From contig CAIQOJ010000110.1 in assembly GCA_903873395.1 (NCBI GenBank), forward strand, positions 22,653 to 86,652: a stretch of 64,000 nucleotides of DNA. Reading direction: 5' to 3'. The first letter of the stretch is position 1; each line of letters begins with the position of its first letter. This stretch comes from an uncultured Acidimicrobiaceae bacterium. Its GTDB lineage: Bacteria; Actinomycetota; Acidimicrobiia; Acidimicrobiales; RAAP-2. The notes beneath the pieces are model-generated. The model searched no databases. It was not told where the DNA came from and was given only the letters and a program-made list of their open reading frames with translations. Both the position numbers and the translations under genes were made by a program. Positions 37,774 to 45,619 of the stretch are shown piece by piece.

Positions 37774-38825
37774 TGGCGAGGCGCACACCGCGCCCCACGG
37801 GGGAAGCATTCCGGTCCCTACCGGTTGCCGTCGACGCCATGGGCGGCGACAAGGCACCTGAAGAGATCCTCGCAGGAGCGCGCACGGTAGCCGAGGCTGG
37901 ATCTATTGGGGTTGTCCTGGTGGGTCCTCCCGAGCAGATGGGGGACACCGGCGACATGCCGGTCATCGCCTGCACCGAGATCATCGGTATGGACGAAGAC
38001 CCGGGAAACGGGGTTCGTAAGAAGAAGGACTCCTCGTTGGTGCGCGCCGCAGAGGCCGTGCGTGACGGCCAAGCCATGGCCATGGTTTCCGCCGGCAACA
38101 CCGGGGCCACTATGGCGTCAGCACTGCTGCGCATGGGACGTCTTCCCGGGGTCATCCGGCCGGCCATCGCCACGCCGATTCCCGACCTGCGCAAGGAGTA
38201 CCCCACACTGCTCCTTGATGCTGGCGCCAACGCTGAAGCCACCTCGCAGATGCTGGTCCAGTTCGCTCAGATGGGCGCTGCCTACTCTCGTCAGCGCTAC
38301 GGGGTGAGCCGCCCACGAGTGGCCCTGCTTTCCATTGGCGAGGAGAAGTCCAAAGGGACGCCGCTGGTCAAAGAGACCCACGGCATACTCGCCGAAGGCG
38401 GCTCGGGTGACTTCGACTTCGTGGGCAATGTCGAAGGTCGGGACTTCTTCGACAACCAGGCCGATGTGATCGTCACCGACGGCTTCACGGGCAATGTGGC
38501 GCTCAAGACGCTGGAAGGGACGCTCCGGTTCCTCATGTCCGCTCTGGGAGACATCTTCGCAAAGCCTGAAGTGGCGGACGCGGCGAATGCGCTCCTCCCT
38601 CATCTCCTGCCCTTGGCTGGAAGACTCGACCCAGAGACGACCGGAGGCGCCATGCTGCTCGGTGTGGATGGGGTCTGTGTGATCAGCCACGGTTCGTCCA
38701 CTCGGGTGGCCATGGTGAATGCAATCACCGTGGCGCACGACGTGGCAGTGGGTGGCTTGGTCGAGGCGGTGGCTACGGCGATCCGTCCTGACGGCCCGTC
38801 GGAGTCACCCACCGACGTCGAGTAG
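37773..38825 (+). CDS. plsX: Phosphate acyltransferase PlsX
   Basis: PlsX makes acyl-phosphate from acyl-ACP for phospholipid synthesis by PlsY. The 350-residue protein has VAVDAMGGDKAPEEIL, VSAGNTGATMASALLRMGR, PTLLLDAGANAEATSQML, LLSIGEEKSKGT, GNVEGRDFF, VTDGFTGNVALKTLEG and a C-terminal HGSSTRVAM. The GTG at 37773 overlaps the rpmF stop (TAGTG). Six bp after its stop the minus-strand accessory block begins, whereas in related genomes an acpP/rnc block follows. Confidence 0.96.
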   Translation: MARRTPRPTGEAFRSLPVAVDAMGGDKAPEEILAGARTVAEAGSIGVVLVGPPEQMGDTGDMPVIACTEIIGMDEDPGNGVRKKKDSSLVRAAEAVRDGQAMAMVSAGNTGATMASALLRMGRLPGVIRPAIATPIPDLRKEYPTLLLDAGANAEATSQMLVQFAQMGAAYSRQRYGVSRPRVALLSIGEEKSKGTPLVKETHGILAEGGSGDFDFVGNVEGRDFFDNQADVIVTDGFTGNVALKTLEGTLRFLMSALGDIFAKPEVADAANALLPHLLPLAGRLDPETTGGAMLLGVDGVCVISHGSSTRVAMVNAITVAHDVAVGGLVEAVATAIRPDGPSESPTDVE

Positions 38826-38831
38826 GCCTCT

Positions 38832-40703
38832 TCACGGTGAAGGCGGTGGCCCGGGTCCCTCGCCGGGGGGAACGGCGACCACGGCACACAGACACGTACG
38901 CCGACTGATGACCACATCGAGGCGAGCCAGCTCGTAGAGCGAGGTCTGAGACAGACCTGGAACGGCAGCCAAGGCGAAGGGTGCGAGCGGCGAAGCCAGT
39001 TCGGGCACCGCATCGGCCCGGCCTGCCGCCACGAGTTGGTCGGACAGCATGGTCACCAGTGTGCGCAGTCGGGCCTCGTCTCTGGGCGGGAGGGGGTGTG
39101 TGGCGGCCACGACCTCGGCACCAGGAAGTGCCTCGATGGTGAGGGTGGTGATGGTGTCTTCGCTGACCAGCCACTCGGTGGCCACCTGGGTCGGTGCCTT
39201 CACCCGGGACCAGCCAAAAGCTGGGCCGAGTCCGGGATCGACGCCAAGTGGTCGTCCGGCGCGGGCAAGTTGGTCGACGAGTGCGGCGTGGAGGCCTCCC
39301 AGAGGGGTGCCGGCCACTCGGAGAAGCGTCGGGCTCGTCGGCGGGTGCTGGTCGTTGATCTGGGTGGCCAGAGCCGCAGCCACCGGCGCCATGGGAAGCA
39401 CCCCTGAGGGTGTGGTCACCACCGCGGTCGTCAAGGACGCTGAGGCTGCGACCGTCAGGGCGAGAAGGCCTGCCGCTCCCCACTGCAGCGCTCGGGTGTG
39501 TTGCATGGTGAGGACCTCACCTGCGGCTGCGGTCCCGAGGATGCAGATTCCTGCACCGAGGGCCACACGCCACGAGAACAGGTAGGCAAGTGGTGCGCCA
39601 CGCACGCTGGAGATGGCCAGGACGCCTGCTGTCGCCACGAGTGCGAGCAGCTCGACCAGGAGGCAGAGGTCCCGGCGGCCACCTCGGCGAACGATCAACC
39701 ACGCCGAGGTCAGGAGCATGACACCCACCAGAAGCCAGCCCATACCTGACGGATGTGGCCCACCGGAGAACGGGTCGACGGGATCGACCCCACCCAACCA
39801 CGGTGGTCGCCATCGGAACTCGGTTGCCATGAGGCCGAGGCCGGATCTCAGGCCGACCAGAGGGAGTTTCGAGCCTGGCTCCATCCCCAAGGCGGCATTA
39901 ATCAGATGCACGAAGTTCCCCGGAGGCCGCCGGACGGCATCGAGCGCTACGGGGATAAGGAACAGGACGCCAACGGCGATACCCGACATGCTCCATGGTC
40001 GGATGGCCATGGCCGGTCGTCCTGCTCGCCGTTCGGCGCGCACGAGACAGATGACGGCCCAGATGCCGCCGGTAACAACGACGAGCGTGTACCCCACGTG
40101 GGCTTCGACCAAAAGCAGGCCCACCACAGTCAGTCCCGGGAGGTGTCGGCTGGCACCCTGGGCCACCACCCATGCCTGGAGCAGGAAGAGTACGAAGAAT
40201 GGCAGGGCAACGTTCGGGTTCCACAGGACCAGAAGTTGCTGGGAACCGAGAGCGGCCGCCACTGTCGCTTGGACGGCTACCCAGGGCAGGACTCGACGGA
40301 GGCCACCGGTGCTCCACGCCAGGCGCGCGGTGAGCGCCACGGCCAGTGCTTCGAGTGCCACCTGAGCACACAGGGTGGCCCAGGAGGACCCTCCGCCGAT
40401 GGCGGACAATGGCGCCTCGAGCCAGTAGAGGAGGGGGCCGGGATGGCTCCAGCCCATCCGGCTATAGGCACCGGTGAGCGGGGTCAAGGGCCCGAGCGGC
40501 CAGACATCGTGAACTCGCAGGTCGAAGATGGCCGAATCGCCCACTGGTGTGAACGACCGTCCGGCGTGGATGGCCAGTGCCGCAGCAGCCGGGACGAGTG
40601 CTGCGATCGTGACGATGACAGCTACCGCCAGGCGCCAACGGTGGCGGTGACCCCGCTCGCCCTCGAGGCGCTCTGCGCCCAGCTCAGAAGCCGCCAGCGG
40701 CAA
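38832..40703 (-). CDS. Polytopic membrane protein, GT-C glycosyltransferase-like
   Basis: I do not recognise a named gene. The 623-residue protein has about 10-12 hydrophobic helices over its first two thirds and a soluble C-terminal domain of about 150 residues. The first extracytoplasmic loop holds FTPVGDSAIFDLRVHD and later SHPGPLLYWL, a pattern seen in GT-C glycosyltransferases, which use polyprenyl-linked sugars at the outer membrane face; acidic residues in that loop could be catalytic. This is inference. The start is uncertain: a TTG at 40703 overlaps the esterase gene by 20 bp and no better codon is near. Confidence 0.55.
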   Translation of the reverse strand: MPLAASELGAERLEGERGHRHRWRLAVAVIVTIAALVPAAAALAIHAGRSFTPVGDSAIFDLRVHDVWPLGPLTPLTGAYSRMGWSHPGPLLYWLEAPLSAIGGGSSWATLCAQVALEALAVALTARLAWSTGGLRRVLPWVAVQATVAAALGSQQLLVLWNPNVALPFFVLFLLQAWVVAQGASRHLPGLTVVGLLLVEAHVGYTLVVVTGGIWAVICLVRAERRAGRPAMAIRPWSMSGIAVGVLFLIPVALDAVRRPPGNFVHLINAALGMEPGSKLPLVGLRSGLGLMATEFRWRPPWLGGVDPVDPFSGGPHPSGMGWLLVGVMLLTSAWLIVRRGGRRDLCLLVELLALVATAGVLAISSVRGAPLAYLFSWRVALGAGICILGTAAAGEVLTMQHTRALQWGAAGLLALTVAASASLTTAVVTTPSGVLPMAPVAAALATQINDQHPPTSPTLLRVAGTPLGGLHAALVDQLARAGRPLGVDPGLGPAFGWSRVKAPTQVATEWLVSEDTITTLTIEALPGAEVVAATHPLPPRDEARLRTLVTMLSDQLVAAGRADAVPELASPLAPFALAAVPGLSQTSLYELARLDVVISRRTCLCAVVAVPPGEGPGPPPSP

Positions 40704-41721
40704 AGGCGGCCAGATCCCGAGCCGTGTCCCGACTGATGTCCGGACAAGCGATGGTGAAGATTTCCGTGCCGTGCATGGTGCCCATGACTTGGCGGCAACG
40801 AGCGGCAACGCCTGCTTCGAGAAGGAGTCGGTAGAAGGCGACGCCTTCGTCACGCAGAGGGTCGCACTCGTTGACGCTGATGACCGTTCGGGGCAGTGAG
40901 GCCACATCGTCGACGGAGGCGAACAAGGGCCAAGCCAACGGGTCTCGGGCCTCGAAGGCCTCAATGCCGTAGGCCAACTTCGCTCGGTTGGAGTGGAGGT
41001 CGAGGAGGATCCCGTTGTTCTCCGTGCTCGATGGCAGGTCCTCTCGTGGCCACTCGCCGGCCAGGTAGGGGCAGAGGGCGTACAGGCCCGAGATGAGGCC
41101 GAGGTCACCCTCACGAGCCAGGCGCATGCCGGTGGCCAGCGTCAAGTTCCCGCCGCCACTCTCTCCGGCCACCACGATGCGATCAGGGTCGATGCCGAGT
41201 TGTGCGGCATTGGCCGCCACCCAGCGCACGCCAGCCACACAGTCATCGAGTCCTGCGGGGAAGGGTGCCACTTCGGGCACCGACGAGGGGACGATGGAGT
41301 TGCGGAAGTCGACCATGATCACGGCCACTCCGTTGGCGGCAATCAACTTTCCCCAGCCCCGATACATGCCGTCGAAGCACGACAAGTTGGTCATGCCGCC
41401 ACCGTGGAGGTAGACCACGGCGGGGACGACCTCATCGTTGTCGGGTCGGATGACGGCAAGGTTGATCCGTGAGCCGGCTGGGGTGGCCACACCGTCTTCT
41501 CGGGTGATGCGCAGCCCAGCCGACGGAGCGGCCTCTTCGGTGTCACACATCTCCATCAGCACCCGGAACCCTTCGGCGGACGCCACTGCCTCGGGACTGG
41601 CCGCCTCAGCAAGGATCTGGTCACGGTCGACCGCGTCGGTGACGGCGACGGCCGGCACCCAAGCCAGCAATGCCTTGATACGCGGATCGAGACGCGGGTC
41701 TCCCTGGATGTCGTACGCCAT
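40684..41721 (-). CDS. Hormone-sensitive-lipase-type alpha/beta hydrolase
   Basis: This 345-residue esterase or lipase belongs to the HSL (alpha/beta hydrolase-3) group. The oxyanion motif VVYLHGGGMTNL, the nucleophile GESGGGNL (Ser), NECDPLRDEG (Asp) and MGTMHGTEIF (His) are all visible. The ATG at 41721 is preceded by GGGGAGGAT, a strong ribosome site. It shares strand with and follows the acyl-CoA dehydrogenase by 62 bp, suggesting a lipid-catabolic pair. Confidence 0.9.
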   Translation of the reverse strand: MAYDIQGDPRLDPRIKALLAWVPAVAVTDAVDRDQILAEAASPEAVASAEGFRVLMEMCDTEEAAPSAGLRITREDGVATPAGSRINLAVIRPDNDEVVPAVVYLHGGGMTNLSCFDGMYRGWGKLIAANGVAVIMVDFRNSIVPSSVPEVAPFPAGLDDCVAGVRWVAANAAQLGIDPDRIVVAGESGGGNLTLATGMRLAREGDLGLISGLYALCPYLAGEWPREDLPSSTENNGILLDLHSNRAKLAYGIEAFEARDPLAWPLFASVDDVASLPRTVISVNECDPLRDEGVAFYRLLLEAGVAARCRQVMGTMHGTEIFTIACPDISRDTARDLAAFAAGGF

Positions 41722-41783
41722 GTGGATCCTCCCCCTGTCCCGGTGTCCCGGGCGCTGCGATCCCGAAACGATACCGGGTCGGC

Positions 41784-43019
41784 TCAGCGGCGGAGGAGGT
41801 CCTTGGCGATGTGGGTGATCTGGATCTCGTCGGTGCCGGCGTAGATCTGGAAGACCTTGGCGTCTCGAGCGAGTTGTTCCACCCGGTACTCGGCGGTGTA
41901 GCCGTTGCCACCCATGAGCTGCACGGCCTCCATGGCTACCTCGGTAGCGGCCTGGGCCGAGTAGAGCTTGAGGGCGGACGCTTCGGCCAGCGACATGTCC
42001 TTGCCCGCCGCCGACATCTCGATGTGGCGGAACACCAGATTCTCCACATTGAGTCGGGCCACCTCCATCTTGGCCAGCTTGAGCTGGATGAGCTGGAAGT
42101 CGCCGATGGGCTTCTCCCACAGCACCCGGTTCTTGGCGTACTCAATCGAGAGCTTGAGGCACTCCTCGATGACACCGAGAGCCATGGCGGCAACGCCTGC
42201 TCGCTCGGTGACGAAGTTGGCCTTGGCCGACTCGCGGCCGCCACCACCACGCTGCTCTTCGGTCTCACCCAAGAGGTAGTCCTTGCCTACGCGAACGTCG
42301 GACAAGAAGAGCTCGCCGGTGGGGGAGGAGTGCAGGCCCATCTTGCGCAGGGGCTTGGACTGCTCGAGACCAGCCATGCCCTTCTCCAGAACGAAGGTGA
42401 GCACGGGGCGCTGGCGCATCGGCGTGCCTGAACCATCGTCGAGCTTGGCGTAGAGGACGATGGTGTCGGCGTAGGGGCCGTTGGTGATCCAGGTCTTCGA
42501 GCCGTTGATGACGTACTCGTCACCGTCTCGACGCGCCGTGGTGGTCATCCCACCAAGGGCGTCAGATCCCGAATTGGGTTCGGTGATGGCCCAGGCACCG
42601 ACCTTTTCGGCAGTCAGCAGGTCGAGACCCCATCGTTCCATCTGTGCTGGCGTGCCGCCCTTCATGATGGTTCCGGCAGCCAGGCCGACGCTCACGCCCA
42701 TGGAGGTGACGATGCCCGGGCAGTGGCGACAGAGCTCGATGATGGGGATCAGGGTCATGGCCGCCGCGCCGCCGTCACCGGCCCGCTCAGCCCGCTCTTC
42801 GGCAGTCTCGGCGGTGCCAGTGATCTTGCGATCGAGCTGCTTCTTGAAGCGGTCACGGGCCATCTGGTCCATGCCGAAGGTCGAGTACATCTTGCGGATG
42901 ATGTCGTAGGGGGGCACGCCGTTGTGCTCCACGTCGTCGATGTGGGGGACCACCTCGGCATCGATGAATCGTCGCATTGCGTCGCGGACCATCAGCTGGT
43001 CGTCGTTCCAGTCGTGCAT
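41784..43019 (-). CDS. Acyl-CoA dehydrogenase
   Basis: This 411-residue FAD enzyme oxidises an acyl-CoA to the enoyl-CoA. Visible signatures are GAWAITEPNSGSDALGG, YVINGSKTWITNG, PTGELFLSDVRVGKD, FVTERAGVAAMALG and a C-terminal QLMGGNGYTAEYRVEQLARDA then QIYAGTDEIQITHIAKDLL, where the Glu in AGTDEIQ is probably the catalytic base. It has an insertion with a Glu/Arg-rich AETAEERAERAGDGG near residue 75. GGAGG precedes the ATG at 43019. A 14-bp palindrome lies upstream. Substrate unknown. Confidence 0.93.
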   Translation of the reverse strand: MHDWNDDQLMVRDAMRRFIDAEVVPHIDDVEHNGVPPYDIIRKMYSTFGMDQMARDRFKKQLDRKITGTAETAEERAERAGDGGAAAMTLIPIIELCRHCPGIVTSMGVSVGLAAGTIMKGGTPAQMERWGLDLLTAEKVGAWAITEPNSGSDALGGMTTTARRDGDEYVINGSKTWITNGPYADTIVLYAKLDDGSGTPMRQRPVLTFVLEKGMAGLEQSKPLRKMGLHSSPTGELFLSDVRVGKDYLLGETEEQRGGGGRESAKANFVTERAGVAAMALGVIEECLKLSIEYAKNRVLWEKPIGDFQLIQLKLAKMEVARLNVENLVFRHIEMSAAGKDMSLAEASALKLYSAQAATEVAMEAVQLMGGNGYTAEYRVEQLARDAKVFQIYAGTDEIQITHIAKDLLRR

Positions 43020-43092
43020 GGTGTCCTCCCGTGGTGTGATCAGCCCGTGCCGTCACGCTCGCCGCCTGGGGCCGTTGTGCGGACGTCCACGT

Positions 43093-43106
43093 GTCGCACG
43101 TGCGAC
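43093..43106. promoter_or_regulatory. 14-bp perfect palindrome
   Basis: GTCGCACGTGCGAC lies between the divergent acyl-CoA dehydrogenase and truncated haemoglobin genes, 74 bp before the dehydrogenase ATG. It has the form of a repressor site. A separate 7-bp stem with loop CTGC lies at 43133-43150. Confidence 0.5.
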
Positions 43107-43180
43107 CCATCTACTCCCGTACACATCGGCATTCCGGCCCTGCGGCCGGAGGCGTCGGCCAAAGGCTACCCGGGACGGCC

Positions 43181-43186
43181 TAGTGT
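43181..43186 (+). promoter_or_regulatory. -10 box of the truncated haemoglobin (leaderless)
   Basis: TAGTGT lies 6 nt before the GTG at 43193. Confidence 0.5.
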
Positions 43187-43192
43187 CGTGCC

Positions 43193-43582
43193 GTGCGGCT
43201 GGGTCGGAAGCAGGATGAGACGCCGTTCGAGCGATGGGGTGGGCAGCCCTTCTTCGACGCCCTGGTCGAGCGCTTCTACGAGGGCGTGGTCACCGACCCC
43301 CTGCTCCGCCCGATGTATCCCGACGACCTGACCATCTCCAAGGCCCATCTGGCCCTATTTTTGGCTCAGTACTGGGGAGGGCCTGACGACTACAACGCCA
43401 TCCGAGGACACCCCAGGCTTCGGATGCGCCACACTCCGTTCGTCATCGGCAAGGACGAGGCCATCGCCTGGATGCGTCACATGACCGCCGCCGTCGACGG
43501 AGCTGACCTGTCCGAGGAGGACCGGGCGGTGCTGATCGAGTATCTGGAGATGGCTGCCCGAAGCCTGCAGAACGCCCACTGA
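43193..43582 (+). CDS. glbO: Group II truncated haemoglobin
   Basis: This 129-residue haem protein is of the trHbO type and probably binds O2 or handles reactive nitrogen or oxygen species. It has FYEGVVTDPLLRPMYP (B10 Tyr and CD1 region), YWGGPDDYNAIRGHPRLRMRHTPF with the proximal His F8 in MRHTPF, and AWMRHM with the conserved Trp. The GTG at 43193 is set by the -10 box. A hairpin CTGGTC/GACCAG at 43593-43612 follows the stop. Confidence 0.92.
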   Translation: MRLGRKQDETPFERWGGQPFFDALVERFYEGVVTDPLLRPMYPDDLTISKAHLALFLAQYWGGPDDYNAIRGHPRLRMRHTPFVIGKDEAIAWMRHMTAAVDGADLSEEDRAVLIEYLEMAARSLQNAH

Positions 43583-43592
43583 AGCCTCAGAA

Positions 43593-43612
43593 CTGGTCGA
43601 ACGTCAGACCAG
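43593..43612. terminator. Hairpin after glbO
   Basis: A perfect 6-bp stem (CTGGTC/GACCAG) with an 8-nt loop starts 11 bp after the stop, between convergent glbO and the SDR gene. Confidence 0.45.
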
Positions 43613-43695
43613 GCGCACGATCCACAGGGGTGAGCCACACTGCTTGCCCCGAGGTCGCAGGATCACGTGAGCCAGGCAAACCAACGACGGATTCC

Positions 43696-44484
43696 TCACC
43701 ACGTGGCTCCGAGCACACTGCGCATGGCGGATTCGAATCCGGCATCGTCGAGCGAGGAACGTGCGCCGAGCACCATGGCCGCATCATTACCGACCGGCAC
43801 CCGCAACGGGGTGGTGGGGTCCTCGATGGCTGCCAGCACGGCTCGGGCCACGATCTCAGGCCCAGGTCGACCCTCGGGTCCGGTCACGGCCCTGTCTGTG
43901 TGTTCCCACTGTTTCCACAGTTGGGCATAGGCCGGGTCGCCGGGCACGCGCTCGCCTCGGAGCATGCCGGGTGCGACATAGCCAGGCTCGATGATGACGG
44001 TGCGGATACCGAAGTGGGCGAGTTCGTAGTGGAGCGTCTCCGAGATGGATTCCAGGGCGTATTTGGAGGCGGAGTAGCCGCCTTCGAGCGGTGTGGCTAC
44101 CCGACCCTGGATAGAACTGATGTTGATGATCACTCCCGAGCCCCGCTGACGCCAGGCGGGCAGGAGCGGCTGGAGGACGCGCAGGGACCCGAGCACGTTG
44201 GTGGCGAACATCGACTCGATGCGATCGATGGGGTAGGTCTCCAGCGGGCCCTTTCCGGTCAGGGCGGCATTGTTGACCACCGCATCGAGCTCGCCAGCTG
44301 CCTCGAGAGCGGTGGCCACCGAGGTGTCGTCGGTTACGTCGAGGGGCAGGCGGAGGGCCACGTCGAGTTCGTCGAGGCGAGAGACGTCTCGTGCGGTGGC
44401 CACCACCTCATGGCCAGCTGCGGTCAACTCGGCTGCGGTGGCCGCACCGATGGCCCGGGCGGCTCCGGTGATCAGGATGCGCAT
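43696..44484 (-). CDS. Short-chain dehydrogenase/reductase
   Basis: This 262-residue protein is a classical SDR using NAD(P). It starts MRILITGAARAIGAATAAEL (the GxxxGxG-like cofactor motif), has VVNNAAL (NNAG equivalent), NISSIQG with the catalytic Ser, and YSASKYALESIS with the Tyr and Lys. The C-terminal region lacks a specific substrate signature. The ATG at 44484 follows TAGGGT by 6 nt, so the mRNA is probably leaderless. It is oriented with the accessory block. Confidence 0.92.
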   Translation of the reverse strand: MRILITGAARAIGAATAAELTAAGHEVVATARDVSRLDELDVALRLPLDVTDDTSVATALEAAGELDAVVNNAALTGKGPLETYPIDRIESMFATNVLGSLRVLQPLLPAWRQRGSGVIINISSIQGRVATPLEGGYSASKYALESISETLHYELAHFGIRTVIIEPGYVAPGMLRGERVPGDPAYAQLWKQWEHTDRAVTGPEGRPGPEIVARAVLAAIEDPTTPLRVPVGNDAAMVLGARSSLDDAGFESAMRSVLGATW

Positions 44485-44490
44485 GGGTGG

Positions 44491-44496
44491 ACCCTA
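44491..44496 (-). promoter_or_regulatory. -10 box of the SDR gene (leaderless)
   Basis: TAGGGT on the minus strand lies 6 nt before the ATG at 44484. The rest of the 256-bp gap to 44740 shows no gene. Confidence 0.5.
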
Positions 44497-44740
44497 GGGC
44501 ACGAGGAACGACGAGTCTGTGGTCAGCGGCCACTGTCGCATGAACACATCAGGGAACACGTCGCAAGCGCCAGCATTGGAAGTCGAAGGCATCGATACGG
44601 CTGCTCTTGCCTCAGAATTCTCGGGGACATCGTGTGGGTCACCTTCGCACGTGTGACGCTGATTCCGAAAGATCTCTGGAAACTGAGATGGAGATGAACC
44701 TGACTGAGGCAGTTCGGGAATCGGATGGCCCGGTTGGCTC

Positions 44741-45619
44741 TCAGGTACTGATGGGTTCCACATCCACGGCGACCGCGAGTTCCGGCTGACTGCCACCGCC
44801 GAAGACAATGCCTTTGACCGGAGGGACGTCTCCGTAGTCACGGCCCCAGGCGGTGGTCACGTGGTGCTCTCCGGTAGGCACATTGTTGGTGGGGTCGAGG
44901 TCGAACCACCCATGGCCCGGCACGAAGACCGAGAACCATGCGTGTGAGGCATCGGCTCCGACAAGGCGAGGTGCACCCGGCGGCGGGTTCGTCTCGAGGT
45001 AGCCACTGACGTAGCGGGCTGCCAAACCCAGACTCCGAAGTGCGGCGATGGCCAGGTGGGCGAAGTCCTGGCAGACCCCGCTCCGGTGCTCGAGCACCTC
45101 GGCGGGCGGGGTGCTCACCGAGGTGGTTCCCGGTACGTAGTCAAACTCGGAATGGATCCTCATGTTGAGGTCGGTCACGGCCTCGACCAGAGGCCGGCCT
45201 GCAGGGAACGACGAGGCAGCCCACCCAAAAGCCGCCGGGGTCTCGGGCACGAGCGGCGAGGAGAAGCAGAACTCCCGGGCCTCGATGACCTCAGGATTGA
45301 GGTCAGTGGCCAACAGGTCACGCACCTCGTTCCAAGACGGACCGAGTGGGTCAGGTGCCGGTGGCGCCGATGTCTCAACGACGCTGGTGGCTATGACCTC
45401 CAAGATGTCGAACGGTCCGTCGACGGCAAATCCCGTCACCGTATTGCCGAAATGATCCAAGCGTTCGCTCCACGAGGCGGGCAGGGGATCGGAGCGGAAC
45501 TCGTGTTCAAGACATACCTGGTTCGGCGTGTCCCTTGGCCGAAGGTGGACCTCATTGCGACAACGTTCGACGGGAGCGCCATAGCGGTAGGTCGTGCGGT
45601 GCCTCACCTGGTACCTCAC
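44741..45619 (-). CDS. Transglutaminase-like protein (COG1305 type)
   Basis: This 292-residue protein has an N-terminal beta-rich domain (MRYQVRHRTTYRYGAPVERC) and a transglutaminase-fold papain-like core with SGVCQDFAHLAI (Cys nucleophile), DASHAWFSVFV (His) and WFDLDPTNN (Asp). Such proteins hydrolyse or form amide bonds. The ATG overlaps the stop of the ATP-grasp/alpha-E fusion gene by ATGA. It is the last gene of the four-gene operon and equals Rv2409c in the mycobacterial Rv2411c-Rv2409c operon. Its substrate is unknown. Confidence 0.92.
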   Translation of the reverse strand: MRYQVRHRTTYRYGAPVERCRNEVHLRPRDTPNQVCLEHEFRSDPLPASWSERLDHFGNTVTGFAVDGPFDILEVIATSVVETSAPPAPDPLGPSWNEVRDLLATDLNPEVIEAREFCFSSPLVPETPAAFGWAASSFPAGRPLVEAVTDLNMRIHSEFDYVPGTTSVSTPPAEVLEHRSGVCQDFAHLAIAALRSLGLAARYVSGYLETNPPPGAPRLVGADASHAWFSVFVPGHGWFDLDPTNNVPTGEHHVTTAWGRDYGDVPPVKGIVFGGGSQPELAVAVDVEPIST

